Shown: positions 1-7,597 of the stretch, in pieces
Numbering within the stretch: the stretch's first letter is position 1
Layout of the letters: the number at the start of each line of letters is the position of its first letter
Source: Gammaproteobacteria bacterium
Lineage (GTDB): Bacteria; Pseudomonadota; Gammaproteobacteria; Steroidobacterales; Steroidobacteraceae
Assembly (NCBI GenBank): GCA_020846815.1
Contig: JADLDF010000333.1
Coordinates: 1 to 8,617 of the forward strand
DNA: 8,617 nucleotides
Reading direction: 5' to 3'
Notes under the pieces: model-generated
The model's input: the letters and a program-made list of their open reading frames with translations, nothing else
Told to the model about the DNA's origin: nothing
The model's database searches: none
Made by a program: the position numbers and the translations under genes

Positions 1-69
1 GGCCGTGGTGTCGAGCGCGCGCTGGAAGGCGAGCAGCCCGGAAAGGCCCGACGACAGGACTTGCGACAC
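1..69 (-). CDS. flgK: FlgK, hook-filament junction protein 1 (N-terminal 23 codons only)
   Basis: FlgK (HAP1) is exported through the flagellar type III apparatus and forms the first junction zone between hook and filament. Only the N-terminus is present; the gene runs off the left edge. The visible residues begin MSQVLSSGLSGLLAFQ, followed by RALDTTA, which matches the N-terminal D0 helix of FlgK proteins (S-x-GLSGL-x-AFQ-x-AL-x-TT). The start is a GTG at 67-69, preceded by GGAG at 79-82 with nine bases between. The only nearby ATG in this frame, at 88-90, meets a TAA after four codons, which excludes it. It lies 37 bases after flgJ, the usual neighbour, and is probably cotranscribed. The assignment is based on this short peptide and on position in the operon. 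Confidence 0.9.
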   Translation of the reverse strand, partial: MSQVLSSGLSGLLAFQRALDTTA

Positions 70-78
70 GTTGCGTTA

Positions 79-82
79 CTCC
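79..82 (-). promoter_or_regulatory. Shine-Dalgarno site that fixes the GTG start of flgK
   Basis: The minus strand reads GGAG, then nine bases, then GTG. It decides the flgK start because the upstream in-frame ATG (88-90) is closed by a TAA that overlaps this region. The site lies just downstream of a GC-rich hairpin (84-106), so its accessibility could depend on that fold. Confidence 0.7.
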
Positions 83-83
83 A

Positions 84-106
84 CGGGCATCCGGGTACCG
101 GGCCCG
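84..106 (-). other. GC-rich hairpin between flgJ and flgK
   Basis: Read on the minus strand, just after the flgJ stop, CGGGC (106-102) pairs with GCCCG (88-84), and an inner CCGG (101-98) pairs with CCGG (94-91). The loop is three bases and there is a two-base AT bulge on the 3' side. The stem has nine G-C pairs. No T-run follows, so it does not look like a complete intrinsic terminator. An mRNA stability or partial attenuation role is possible but is inference. Confidence 0.5.
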
Positions 107-1132
107 TCAGCTGGTACGTTCTGGCGGCTGTATCGGCAAGCCGTCGCCGGCCTTGAGGCGGCCGTCGAGGATCTCCCCGACCCCGGCGACGACCGAGGTG
201 AGCTTGCGGGCATAATCCGGGTCGGTGGCGTAGCCCCCCTGCTGCAGCGCGCAGGCGAAGGCCGCGGCATCGTCGCCGGTGCCGATCGCGGCCGCGTAGC
301 GCGCCGAGCCCTGCAGCAGTCCGACATAATCCCCGAAGCTCGCGCCGGGCGATTCGTAGGCGCGGAAGCGCTCGACGCGGCTCGCGGCCACGCCGCCTTC
401 GAACTCGAGCGTCGTGGCACCCACGGCCGCACCCTGCCAGGACGCACCGGCCTTGATCCCGAACAGGTTGTAGCTCGGCTGGCCGTCCGCGCCACGGGGC
501 ATGGAGCGGCCCCAGCCCGTTTCCAGCGCCGCGTGCGCGATCAGCGTGCGCGGTGCGACGCCGAGCTGCCGCGCCGCCGCCTCGGCGTGCGGCAGCATCT
601 CGCGTACGAAGGCCTCACGCTGGGCGTCGCTGGTACCGGCGGCCGGTGCCGTGCCAGCGGCGCGCGTCGTGGCCGGCCCAGCTGCGGAGCCCGAGGCCAA
701 CGCCGCGATGGCAGCGGACGACGCGGCCGGAGCGGAACCGGCCGCTGGGACCGATGCCGAGGCCGTGGCCGCGACAGCGGCGGTCGAGGCGCCGGAGGCT
801 GCCGCCGCACCCTGCGCCGGTGCGCCTGCGCCCGCACGCAGCAGCTGTTCCACCATCATCTCGGCCAGGCCCAGACCGCGCCCGCGCGACAGCTCGATCG
901 ACAGCTGGTCGTCGAACATGTCGCGGTAGAAGCCGCTCTGCTGCGAATCGAACAGCGCGTCGCCCTGGCTCGCCTGCCGCATGCTCTGCAGCAGCATGCG
1001 CGTGAACACACTCTCGAACTGGCGCGCGGTTTCGCGCAGCGCCGCCGGATCCTGCGCCCGCGCCTCGCGCTTCAGCGCCGTCAGCGACTGCAGGTCGTTG
1101 TAGTTCGTGCCACGCGTCGGATCGATCGCCAT
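107..1132 (-). CDS. flgJ: FlgJ, rod cap protein with peptidoglycan-hydrolysing glucosaminidase domain
   Basis: The 341-residue protein is the scaffold for rod assembly in the periplasm and locally digests peptidoglycan so the rod can pass. Residues about 30-98 form the N-terminal rod-binding domain (ARQFESVFTRMLLQSMR, FYRDMFDDQLS). Residues 101-170 are an alanine-rich linker (33 of 70 are Ala). Residues about 171-325 form the glucosaminidase domain, with the motif AALETGWG at 201-208; Glu204 is the expected catalytic acid. NLFGIK (222-227) and YATDPDYARKL (301-311) are further family signatures. The two-domain form is typical of Beta- and Gammaproteobacteria; many other bacteria have only the N-terminal half. 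Start: ATG ten bases after flgI, with a GAGG that shares bases with the flgI stop codon. There is no signal peptide, as expected for export through the flagellar apparatus. Confidence 0.97.
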   Translation of the reverse strand: MAIDPTRGTNYNDLQSLTALKREARAQDPAALRETARQFESVFTRMLLQSMRQASQGDALFDSQQSGFYRDMFDDQLSIELSRGRGLGLAEMMVEQLLRAGAGAPAQGAAAASGASTAAVAATASASVPAAGSAPAASSAAIAALASGSAAGPATTRAAGTAPAAGTSDAQREAFVREMLPHAEAAARQLGVAPRTLIAHAALETGWGRSMPRGADGQPSYNLFGIKAGASWQGAAVGATTLEFEGGVAASRVERFRAYESPGASFGDYVGLLQGSARYAAAIGTGDDAAAFACALQQGGYATDPDYARKLTSVVAGVGEILDGRLKAGDGLPIQPPERTS

Positions 1133-1142
1133 CGTGGCGGCC

Positions 1143-2312
1143 TCAGATCACGATCAGCTCGGCACGCAGCGCGCCGGCCTGCTTCAGTGCCTCGAGTATG
1201 GCGACCAGGTCGCCGGGCGCGGCGCCGACGCGGTTGACCGCCTGCACGAGCTCGTCGAGCGACACGCCCGCCTCGAACTTGAACATGCGCGCCGGCGGCG
1301 CCTCGACGCTGACCTCAGAGCGCGGCGCGGCCACGGTGCTGCCCTCGGCGAAGGCGTTCGGCTGGCTCACGTCGGTGCGCTCGGTGATGGTCACCGACAG
1401 CGAGCCATGCGCGACCGCCGCCGGCATCACGCGCACGTTGCTGCCGATCACGACCGTGCCGGTGCGCGAGTTCACGATCACGCGCGCCGGAGCGGCGCCC
1501 GGCTCGATCTCCACGTTCTCGAGCGTCGCGACATAGGCGATGCGCTGCCCCGGGTCGACCGGCGCGGCGACCCGCACCGAGACCGCGTCGAGCGCCGTGG
1601 CCGTGCCCGCGCCGAGCAGGTCGTTGATGCCCGCCGCGAGCCGCGTCGCCGTGGTGAAGTCGGGTGTGTTGAGATTGAGCGTGACGTAGGGCTCGGTCGC
1701 GAAGCTGGTCGGCACCGTGCGCTCGACCGTGGCGCCGTTCGGGACCCGCCCGCCACTCGGCACGTTCAGCGCGATGCGCGAGCCGTCCTTGCCCGACACG
1801 CCGAAGCCGCTGACGATCAGGCTGCCCTGGGCGATCGCATAGACCTCGCCGTCGATGCCGCGCAGCGGCGCCATCAGCAGCGTGCCGCCGCGCAGGCTGC
1901 CGGCGTTGCCGATCGAGGCGACGGTCACGTCGATGGTCTGGCCCGGCTTGGCGAAAGGCGGCAGCTCGGCGCTGACGGTGACCGCGGCGACGTTCTTGAG
2001 CTGCGGATTCACGTTCGGCGGGATCGTGACGCCGAAGCGCGCCAGCATGTTCTTGATGCTCTGCACCGTGAACGGCGCCTGGCTGGTCTGGTCGCCCGTG
2101 CCGTCGAGGCCGACGACCAGGCCATAGCCGACGAGCTGGTTGCTGCGCACGCCGGCGACCGAGGCGAGATCCTTGACGCGTTCGCGCGGCAGACCGGCCT
2201 GCGCAGTGCCGGCCGCGCCGGCGATGGCGCCCGACGGCGGCGCGGTCGCCGCGGTGGCCGCGCCGGCGAACAGCGCGGCGCAGATCAAGGTGAGCGGAAA
2301 TCGTGTCGGCAT
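1143..2312 (-). CDS. flgI: FlgI, flagellar P-ring protein
   Basis: FlgI forms the P-ring, the bushing around the rod in the peptidoglycan layer. It reaches the periplasm by the Sec route, with FlgA as assembly chaperone. The 389-residue product starts [21 protein letters not shown], a signal peptide probably cut near residue 21 or 24. An Ala/Gly/Pro-rich stretch follows, then the family signature [14 protein letters not shown] (45-58) and [17 protein letters not shown] (60-76). Other strong signatures are [16 protein letters not shown] (105-120), [12 protein letters not shown] (139-150) and [12 protein letters not shown] (279-290). The frame stays open upstream to 2405, but that region lies within flgH, while the ATG at 2312 has AGGAGG five bases upstream and begins the signal peptide. 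The two cysteines that form a disulfide in the E. coli protein are replaced by alanine (298 and 381). Confidence 0.98.
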   Translation of the reverse strand: MPTRFPLTLICAALFAGAATAATAPPSGAIAGAAGTAQAGLPRERVKDLASVAGVRSNQLVGYGLVVGLDGTGDQTSQAPFTVQSIKNMLARFGVTIPPNVNPQLKNVAAVTVSAELPPFAKPGQTIDVTVASIGNAGSLRGGTLLMAPLRGIDGEVYAIAQGSLIVSGFGVSGKDGSRIALNVPSGGRVPNGATVERTVPTSFATEPYVTLNLNTPDFTTATRLAAGINDLLGAGTATALDAVSVRVAAPVDPGQRIAYVATLENVEIEPGAAPARVIVNSRTGTVVIGSNVRVMPAAVAHGSLSVTITERTDVSQPNAFAEGSTVAAPRSEVSVEAPPARMFKFEAGVSLDELVQAVNRVGAAPGDLVAILEALKQAGALRAELIVI

Positions 2313-2322
2313 CGTCGCCTCC

Positions 2323-3021
2323 TCAGAACGGCAGCTTCGGCGACATGAAGAACCGTGCCAGCCAGCCCGGTGCGTTCGCGTCGGCCAGCGCGCCCTTGCC
2401 CGCATAGGTGATCGAGGCGTTCGCGACCTTCGAGGACGGCACCGTGTTGTCGGGCTCGATGTCGATCTGCCGGATGAGGCCGCTGAGGCGCACGAGCTCG
2501 CGGCCCTGGTTGATGGTGATCCACTTCTCGCCCCGCACCAGCAGCGTGCCGTTCGGCAGGCGCCGCGCGACCGTCACGGTGATGTCGCCGCTCAGGCGGT
2601 TGCTCTGCCGGCTCGAGCCTTCGCCGTCGAAGCTCGAATCGTTCTCCACGCCGCCGCTGAGGATCTCGGTGCCGTTGATCGTCACCGGGCGCCCGGCCAC
2701 GGTCGGTCCGGGCAGCGTCACCGAGGTCGACTTGGCGGTCGAAGTGCTCGCGCTCTTGGAGGCGTTGGTGTTCTCGACCAGGCGGATGGTCAGGATGTCG
2801 CCTACCCGGCGCGCCGTCGCATTCTCGAACAGCGGCACGTCGTAGCCGGCCTGGTAGATCGCGCCGTTGCCATAGGGCGGCTCGACGGCGGTCTCGGGTA
2901 GCGGCGGCTCCCAGGGGCCGGCGTCGTGGCCGAAGCTGGCGCAGCCGCCGCCGAGCACGGCGAGCGTGGCCACGGCGAGTCGCGCGAGTGCGGCGTGCCG
3001 GCGGGCGGTGGGTTGCGTCAT
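2323..3021 (-). CDS. flgH: FlgH, flagellar L-ring lipoprotein
   Basis: FlgH is the outer-membrane lipoprotein that forms the L-ring around the rod. The product has 232 residues, the usual length. An N-terminal arginine-containing and then hydrophobic segment (residues 7-26) leads to Cys27, the expected lipidation site. Family signatures are [16 protein letters not shown] (64-79), ENTNASKS (83-90), [13 protein letters not shown] (161-173), [15 protein letters not shown] (192-206) and the C-terminal GWLARFF (219-225). The lipobox reads VLGGGC: there is a Gly at -3, where Leu is usual. The start is ATG 14 bases after flgG; GAGGA overlaps the flgG stop, though its spacing to the ATG (11 bases) is long. 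The stop TGA runs directly into the flgI ribosome site. Confidence 0.97.
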   Translation of the reverse strand: MTQPTARRHAALARLAVATLAVLGGGCASFGHDAGPWEPPLPETAVEPPYGNGAIYQAGYDVPLFENATARRVGDILTIRLVENTNASKSASTSTAKSTSVTLPGPTVAGRPVTINGTEILSGGVENDSSFDGEGSSRQSNRLSGDITVTVARRLPNGTLLVRGEKWITINQGRELVRLSGLIRQIDIEPDNTVPSSKVANASITYAGKGALADANAPGWLARFFMSPKLPF

Positions 3022-3035
3022 GGCGGTGCCGGTCC

Positions 3036-3821
3036 TCAGATCCTGGAGGTCAGGTATTCGAGCATCTGGTCGGTCGTCGAGATGGCCTTGGAGTTCATCT
3101 CGTAGGCGCGCTGGGTCTCGATCATGGTCACCAGCTCCTCGACCACATTGACGTTGGAGGCCTCGAGCGAGCCCTGCTGCACGCTGCCGAGGCCGTTCAG
3201 GCCCGGAGTGCCGCTCTGTGCAGGGCCGCTGGCCGCCGATTCCATCAGCAGGTTCTCGCCGCGCGGCTGCAGGCCGGCCGGGTTGATGAAGTCGACGAGC
3301 TGGATCGAGCCGACCTGAGTCGGCGCGCTCTGGCCAGCGAGCTGCACGCTGACGACGCCGTCGGTGCCGATGGTCACCGATTGCGCGCCGTCGGGGATCG
3401 TGATGCTCGGCTGGACGGCGTAGCCGGACGAGGTCACGAGCTCGCCTTGGGCATTGACCTGGAAGCTGCCGTCGCGCGTGTAGCCGGTCGTACCATCGGG
3501 CAGCAGCACCTGGAAGAAGCCGCGACCGGTGATGGCTAGGTCGAGCGAGTTGCCCGTGACCTGCATGTTGCCCTGGGTGTGCAGCTTCTCGGTCGCCACG
3601 ACGCGCGTGCCGGTGCCGAGCGACAGCCCCGAAGGCAGCTGTGTGTCCTGCGTCCCGGCCGCGCCGACCTGGCGCAGATTCTGGTACAGCAGGTCCTCGA
3701 ACACGGCGCGTCCGCGCTTGAAACCGGTCGTGCTGACGTTGGCGAGGTTGTTGGCCGTGACGGCCATGCGGGTCTGTTGGGCGTCGAGCCCGGTTTTCGC
3801 GGCCCAGAGTGCGGGATCCAT
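3036..3821 (-). CDS. flgG: FlgG, distal rod protein
   Basis: FlgG forms the distal rod, the drive-shaft section passing through the P and L rings. The 261-residue length and the N-terminus [19 protein letters not shown] are characteristic. The rod-protein motif [25 protein letters not shown] begins at residue 23 in three consecutive parts: [25 protein letters not shown]. The middle has [12 protein letters not shown] and YTRDGSF. The C-terminus has [29 protein letters not shown] in the same order as in other rod and hook proteins, ending [11 protein letters not shown]. It has no signal peptide, consistent with type III export. The ATG has GAGGA six bases upstream. It follows flgF with a 41-base gap and precedes flgH, the standard order. 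Confidence 0.98.
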   Translation of the reverse strand: MDPALWAAKTGLDAQQTRMAVTANNLANVSTTGFKRGRAVFEDLLYQNLRQVGAAGTQDTQLPSGLSLGTGTRVVATEKLHTQGNMQVTGNSLDLAITGRGFFQVLLPDGTTGYTRDGSFQVNAQGELVTSSGYAVQPSITIPDGAQSVTIGTDGVVSVQLAGQSAPTQVGSIQLVDFINPAGLQPRGENLLMESAASGPAQSGTPGLNGLGSVQQGSLEASNVNVVEELVTMIETQRAYEMNSKAISTTDQMLEYLTSRI

Positions 3822-3862
3822 GGTGTTTCCTCGAAGTATCCTTGGTGGCGCGTCGTCCGCGG

Positions 3863-4603
3863 TCAGCCGAGCCGCAGCAGCGAGGCGGCCGCGCGTGCGT
3901 CCTCCTCGGCCGTGCGTATCGATCTCATCTGCAGCTCGAACTGCCGCGACAGCTCGATCATGTTGACCATCGCGCCCGCAGCGTTGACGTTGCTCGACTC
4001 GAGTGCGCCCGTGGCGAGCCGTACCGCGGCATCGGCCGGCGCCTCGGCGCCGTCCTGCTGGCGGAAAAGTCCATCGCTGCCGCGATCGAGCGTCTGCGGG
4101 TCGGGGTTGACCAGCTTGATGCGCGCGACCGTCGAGACCGTCTCCGGCCCCTGCCCCACCGGCACGATCGAGATCGACCCGTCCGCGCCGATCGCCAGCG
4201 AGGTGTTCGGTGACACCGCGATCGGCCCGCCGTCGCCGAGCACCGGCCGGCCGGTCGCGGTGAGCAGCTGCCCGTTGACGTCGACGTGCAGGTTGCCGGC
4301 GCGCGTATAGGCCTCGCGGCCATCCGCGCCCTGCACCGCGATCCAGCCCTCGCCGTTCACGGCGACGTCGAGGTCGCGGCCGGTCGAGACGATCGCCCCG
4401 CCGTCGCGGTTCCAGCCGATGGCCGAGGTGGTCGCATAGGCGCGCGAGGCATGCCCCGGTCCCTCGACCGCGCGACTCATGAAGGCCGTGAGATCGGCAC
4501 GGAAGCCGGTCGTCGTGGCATTGGCGAGATTGTGGTTGTTGGCGGCCTGGGCGCGCAGGACTTCCTTCGCACCGCTCATCGCCACGTAGATCGCCTTGTC
4601 CAT
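3863..4603 (-). CDS. flgF: FlgF, proximal rod protein
   Basis: FlgF is a proximal-rod subunit related to FlgG and FlgE. The 246-residue protein starts [19 protein letters not shown], and the rod motif is [14 protein letters not shown] at residues 22-35. The middle carries [16 protein letters not shown] and [14 protein letters not shown], and the C-terminus [23 protein letters not shown]. The NSHNLANA-like form of the motif and the GWIAVQ core separate it from FlgG. The start ATG has GGAG seven bases upstream and lies 21 bases after flgE. It is an exported axial protein without a cleaved signal. Confidence 0.96.
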   Translation of the reverse strand: MDKAIYVAMSGAKEVLRAQAANNHNLANATTTGFRADLTAFMSRAVEGPGHASRAYATTSAIGWNRDGGAIVSTGRDLDVAVNGEGWIAVQGADGREAYTRAGNLHVDVNGQLLTATGRPVLGDGGPIAVSPNTSLAIGADGSISIVPVGQGPETVSTVARIKLVNPDPQTLDRGSDGLFRQQDGAEAPADAAVRLATGALESSNVNAAGAMVNMIELSRQFELQMRSIRTAEEDARAAASLLRLG

Positions 4604-4624
4604 CGTCCGGCTCCGTCAGCGGGC

Positions 4625-5842
4625 TCAGCGGATGTTGATCACGGTCTGGGTGATCGCGTCGTTGGTCTGGATCATCTGTGCATTCGCCTGGAAGTTGCGC
4701 TGCGCCGTGATCATCGCGACCAGCTGCTCGGTGATGTCCACGTTCGAGGCCTCGAGCGCGCCGGACTGGATCACGCCGAGACCGGCACTGCCGGCCGCGC
4801 CGCGCAGCGCCTGGCCCGAGGCATAGGTTTCCGACCAGTTGGTGTCGCCGAGCTGCTGCAGGCCACCGGGGCTCGCGAACTGGGCGAGGGCGATCTGGCC
4901 GAGCGCCAACGAGCGGCCGTTGGTGAAGCGCGCCTGCACGACCCCGGTGTTGTCGGTATCGATGCTGATGAGGCGGCCGGTGGTGTAGCCATCCTGCGTG
5001 ATGGAGTTGATGGCGAAGCTCTCGCCGTACTGCGTCGTGGCGCCGAAGTCATAGGTCATGGTCAGCGGTGCCGCGCCAGTGGCAGGCGTGTACGCGGGAA
5101 ACACGATCTGTCCGCCGGCCGGCGTCTGCAGCGCGCCGGTGTTCGAGTAGACCAGCGTCTGCGGCGTGCCGACGGCGTTGCCGTCGACGTACAGCCGCTG
5201 CGTCCAGGTGTTGGCGGCGGAATCGCGGTTGAAGTAGAGCGTCGCCGTGTGCGCGGCGCCGAGCGAGTCGTAGATGGTCATGGACGTGGACTTCGTATAG
5301 CTGTCGGGGTCGGCCGGATCGAACGTCGTGACCGTGGGCGCGGTCGCGTTCGACGGCAGATTCAGCACCACCTCCACGTTCGAGGTCGCCTGCGGCGGAC
5401 TCTCGCCCGTGACCAGACGCAGGTCCTGCAGCGTGCCGGTGTTGAATCCGCCCTGCGGATTCGGCGGATAGACCTGCAACCGCTGGTTGCTGGAATTGAC
5501 GACGTAGCCATTGCGGTCGGGCTCGAACGCGCCGGCGCGGGTATACACCTGCGCGCCGCCGTCGCTGAGGATGAAAAAGCCCTCGCCGCTGATCGCCATG
5601 TCGAGATTGTTGTCGGTGAAATCGACGTTGCCCTGGCTGAACTGCTGCGCGACGTTCGCGACGCGCACGCCGTTGCCGACGGCGGTGCTGCTGGTGCCGG
5701 TCGACGAGACTGCGAACAGCTCCGCGAACTGCACGCGCGATCCCTTGAAGCCGGTCGTGCTGGTGTTGGCGATGTTGTTCGCCGTCACCGAGAGGTCGGC
5801 GCTGGCGGCATTGAGGCCGGAAATTGCGGTACGAAAGGACAT
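4625..5842 (-). CDS. flgE: FlgE, flagellar hook protein
   Basis: FlgE polymerises into the curved hook (universal joint) beneath the FlgD cap. The 405-residue product is close to the usual size for the E. coli type. The N-terminal D0 segment is [19 protein letters not shown], followed by [13 protein letters not shown] at 21-33. [12 protein letters not shown] and [14 protein letters not shown] mark the start of the D1 region. The central part (about 150-320), with [18 protein letters not shown], is the variable hook domain. The C-terminus has [22 protein letters not shown] and ends [12 protein letters not shown]. Start: ATG with AGGAG seven bases upstream, 40 bases after flgD. Length and terminal motifs separate it from FlgF and FlgG. 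Confidence 0.98.
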   Translation of the reverse strand: MSFRTAISGLNAASADLSVTANNIANTSTTGFKGSRVQFAELFAVSSTGTSSTAVGNGVRVANVAQQFSQGNVDFTDNNLDMAISGEGFFILSDGGAQVYTRAGAFEPDRNGYVVNSSNQRLQVYPPNPQGGFNTGTLQDLRLVTGESPPQATSNVEVVLNLPSNATAPTVTTFDPADPDSYTKSTSMTIYDSLGAAHTATLYFNRDSAANTWTQRLYVDGNAVGTPQTLVYSNTGALQTPAGGQIVFPAYTPATGAAPLTMTYDFGATTQYGESFAINSITQDGYTTGRLISIDTDNTGVVQARFTNGRSLALGQIALAQFASPGGLQQLGDTNWSETYASGQALRGAAGSAGLGVIQSGALEASNVDITEQLVAMITAQRNFQANAQMIQTNDAITQTVINIR

Positions 5843-5882
5843 CGGGCTACTCCTGTCGGAAAGAGGGTTCGGGCCGGAGGAC

Positions 5883-6563
5883 TCACATCACGCGGCGGAC
5901 TGCGCCGAGTCCGAGCGAGCCTGCGGCAGTGTTCAGGGTCAGGCCGCCGCCGGAGGCATCGACGGTCACGCTGTCGACACGTCGCTGCAGCAACGTTTCC
6001 AGCGATTCGGAACGGCCACCGGTCTGCGCCACTGCCTCGAGGCCGTAGCTGCCGGCTGGCACGCGCGCGCCGCGCGCATCGAGACCGTCCCAGCTGAACG
6101 AGGTCAGGCCCTCCCGCGGTTCGACGCTGATCTGCCGCACCAGCGCGCCCGAGGCATCGCGCACCCTGACCTCGATGCGCGTCGCGCCCTCCGGCGCCTG
6201 GACCGCGCCCGTGACGCTGCCGCTGGCGGCGAGGCGCACGCTGCTGCTGGCGGCGAGCACGTCGCGTCCGACGAGCGTCGCGCCCTCGAGCACCTGCGAC
6301 GAGCGCAGCGAGCCGGCGAGCTCGGACACCGAGTCCTTCATGCCCTGGATGCCGGTGACCGAGCTGAACTGGGCGAGCTGACCCAGGAATTCGGAGGGCT
6401 CGAGCGGCTTCAGCGGGTCCTGGTTGCGCAGCTGCGCGAGCATCAGGGTCAGGAACGTGTCCTGGCCGAGTTCGGCGCGCGACGCCGCGCTGGACGAGGC
6501 GCTGGCGCTCTGCGCGCGCAGCGCATCCGAGGCGGCCGAGGAAACTGCGGTGGCGGATGACAT
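5883..6563 (-). CDS. flgD: FlgD, hook-capping protein
   Basis: FlgD sits at the tip of the growing hook and is needed for FlgE polymerisation; it is later replaced by FlgK. The 226-residue protein begins with a Ser/Ala-rich tail (residues 1-30) and then the hallmark LGQDTFLTLMLAQLRNQDP (32-50), followed by LKPLEPSEFLGQLAQFSSV. The region about 115-185, including SFSWDGLDARGARVPAGSY (155-173), fits the FlgD Ig-like domain. It lies between flgC and flgE, as in most flagellar operons. The ATG has GGAG nine bases upstream. Nothing is missing relative to the family. Confidence 0.96.
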   Translation of the reverse strand: MSSATAVSSAASDALRAQSASASSSAASRAELGQDTFLTLMLAQLRNQDPLKPLEPSEFLGQLAQFSSVTGIQGMKDSVSELAGSLRSSQVLEGATLVGRDVLAASSSVRLAASGSVTGAVQAPEGATRIEVRVRDASGALVRQISVEPREGLTSFSWDGLDARGARVPAGSYGLEAVAQTGGRSESLETLLQRRVDSVTVDASGGGLTLNTAAGSLGLGAVRRVM

Positions 6564-6600
6564 GTGGGCGGACTCCGTCTGCTAGCTGACGTGGCGGCGA

Positions 6601-7035
6601 TCAGGACTGCCCGAGCCGCAGCGTCGCGAGCAGCATTTCCTTCGAGGTGTTCATGACTTCGACATTGTTCTGGTAGGAGCGCGAGGCCGAGATCATGTCG
6701 ACCATCTCCTCGACCACGTTGACGTTCGGCGCATAGACGTAGCCGTTGGCATCGGCGAGCGGGTTGCCCGGTTCGTAGCGCGCCAGTGGCGGTGCATCGG
6801 CCTCGACGATGCCGCTGACGCGCACGGCCGCGCCGGCTTCGGCGCGCGCCGCGCCTGCAGCACCGCTCACGGCATCGCGCACCGCCTCGAACACCGGGTG
6901 GCGCGCGCGATAGACCTGGCCCGGATCGCCACTGACGCTGTTGGCGTTGGCGAGGTTGCTGGCCACGGTATTGATGCGCACCGACTGCGCCGCCATGCCG
7001 GAGCCGGCGATGTCGAACACCTTGAACGTGGACAT
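6601..7035 (-). CDS. flgC: FlgC, proximal rod protein
   Basis: FlgC is a proximal-rod subunit, exported by the flagellar type III system. The 144-residue product starts [22 protein letters not shown] and carries [10 protein letters not shown] at about 25-34, then [11 protein letters not shown]. The C-terminus is strongly conserved: [36 protein letters not shown] in consecutive blocks. An Ala-rich stretch in the middle ([19 protein letters not shown]) adds a little to the family's usual 130-140 residues. The ATG has GGGAG nine bases upstream. It follows flgB after 19 bases. Confidence 0.97.
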   Translation of the reverse strand: MSTFKVFDIAGSGMAAQSVRINTVASNLANANSVSGDPGQVYRARHPVFEAVRDAVSGAAGAARAEAGAAVRVSGIVEADAPPLARYEPGNPLADANGYVYAPNVNVVEEMVDMISASRSYQNNVEVMNTSKEMLLATLRLGQS

Positions 7036-7054
7036 GTGCCTGCGCTCCCTGTGA

Positions 7055-7462
7055 TTACTGGCCGGTGATCGCGGTCATCAGGCCGCGTAGCCGGGAGTTG
7101 ATGAAGCTGAGCGTCGCCTGGTAGCGCACGGCGTTCTCGGCGAATGACGCCTGCTCGACCTGCACGTCGACGGTGTTGCCGTCGAGCGCCGGCGCGAGCG
7201 GCTGGCGGTAGCGCAGCGCGCCGTCGGGACCGGCATTCGCACCGGGGCCCGCGACGTGTCGTCCCTGGGTCGTGCTCAGCGCGAGGCCGCCGCCCGCGAG
7301 GCGCTGCCCGGCGGCCGCGAGTGCGGCCCGGAAGTCGAGGTCGCGCGCCTTGAAGTTCGGCGTGTCGGCATTCGCCAGGTTGTTGGCGAGCAGCTCGGTG
7401 CGCTGCGAACGCAGGCGCAGCGCGTCGGCATGGACTCCGATGTGGGCATCGAGATCGAGCAC
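7055..7462 (-). CDS. flgB: FlgB, proximal rod protein, GTG start
   Basis: FlgB is a proximal-rod subunit at the MS-ring end of the axial structure. From the GTG at 7460-7462 the product has 135 residues (about 135-140 is usual) and starts [21 protein letters not shown]. The motif [20 protein letters not shown] lies at 25-44 and [21 protein letters not shown] further on. The frame stays open upstream to 7618, but that part has no FlgB similarity and covers the promoter. The GTG is fixed by a strong GGAGG (7471-7475) eight bases upstream, by the match to FlgB N-termini, and by the sigma-54 promoter at 7503-7518, which would start transcription near 7492. It is the first gene of the leftward operon and the only one here ending in TAA. 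Confidence 0.96.
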   Translation of the reverse strand: MLDLDAHIGVHADALRLRSQRTELLANNLANADTPNFKARDLDFRAALAAAGQRLAGGGLALSTTQGRHVAGPGANAGPDGALRYRQPLAPALDGNTVDVQVEQASFAENAVRYQATLSFINSRLRGLMTAITGQ

Positions 7463-7470
7463 GGGGCGTA

Positions 7471-7475
7471 CCTCC
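7471..7475 (-). promoter_or_regulatory. Shine-Dalgarno site deciding the GTG start of flgB
   Basis: The minus strand reads GGAGGT eight bases before GTG (7460-7462). This is the strongest ribosome site near any possible start in this frame. It directly follows the 14-bp palindrome at 7476-7489, so a hairpin in the mRNA leader would abut it. Confidence 0.8.
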
Positions 7476-7489
7476 GACGGAATTCCGTC
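7476..7489. repeat. Perfect 14-bp palindrome in the flgB leader
   Basis: GACGGAATTCCGTC is identical to its own reverse complement. With transcription starting near 7492 it would occupy about +4 to +17 of the flgB message. As RNA it could form a GACGG/CCGUC stem with an AAUU loop at the 5' end, ending exactly where GGAGG begins. As DNA it has the form of a dimer-protein operator. The structure is seen directly; either role is inference. Confidence 0.6.
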
Positions 7490-7502
7490 TCGGCCGGGAG
7501 GT

Positions 7503-7518
7503 AGCAAGCCGCGTGCCA
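7503..7518 (-). promoter_or_regulatory. Sigma-54 (-24/-12) promoter of the flgB operon
   Basis: The minus strand reads TGGCAC GCGGC TTGCT, a full match to TGGCAC-N5-TTGCW with the obligatory GG-N10-GC spacing (GG at 7517-7516, GC at 7505-7504). Transcription should start about 12 bases past the -12 element, near 7492, giving a 30-base leader to the flgB GTG. RpoN promoters need an ATP-using enhancer-binding activator such as FleQ, FlrA or FlrC, which is not encoded in this window. Confidence 0.88.
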
Positions 7519-7540
7519 TTCGCGTCGGAGGCCGTTTGCA

Positions 7541-7554
7541 GGGCCTGGAGGCCC
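7541..7554. repeat. Inverted repeat upstream of the flgB promoter
   Basis: GGGCCT at 7541-7546 and AGGCCC at 7549-7554 are exact inverted arms separated by two bases. The repeat starts 22 bases upstream of the -24 element of the flgB promoter. It could be a regulator site, but in GC-rich DNA a short G/C palindrome may also arise by chance. Confidence 0.35.
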
Positions 7555-7581
7555 GATCGCGGACGCGGATCCGTGACGCAG

Positions 7582-7597
7582 TGCCGCCGGGGCGGCA
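7582..7597. repeat. Inverted repeat TGCCGCC-gg-GGCGGCA
   Basis: Seven-base arms (7582-7588 and 7591-7597) are perfect inverted copies with a two-base spacer. The right arm overlaps the first copy of the direct repeat GCGGCAAGG at 7592-7600. Together they make a structured block midway between the two divergent sigma-54 promoters, where an activator site would be expected. Confidence 0.45.

Noticed and set aside
5..1237. 410-codon open frame on the plus strand opposite flgJ
   Set aside because: Antisense shadow of flgJ; low-complexity Arg-rich translation.
1107..2348. 413-codon open frame on the plus strand opposite flgI
   Set aside because: His/Arg/Asp-rich shadow of the flgI codons, with no domain and no promoter or ribosome site.
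2313..2405. Upstream extension of the flgI frame
   Set aside because: It lies inside flgH and would bury the signal peptide; the ATG at 2312 has AGGAGG at good spacing.
3725..5780. Repeated short DNA similarities among flgE, flgF and flgG near their 5' and 3' ends
   Set aside because: They encode the shared rod/hook motifs (ANNxANxxTTGF and LExSNV) and reflect ancient gene duplication, not a mobile or regulatory repeat.
4286..6097. 603-codon open frame on the plus strand across flgF, flgE and flgD
   Set aside because: It is antisense to three confidently identified flagellar genes, is rich in Arg, Gly and Ala with no recognisable domain, and is an expected by-product of high G+C third positions.
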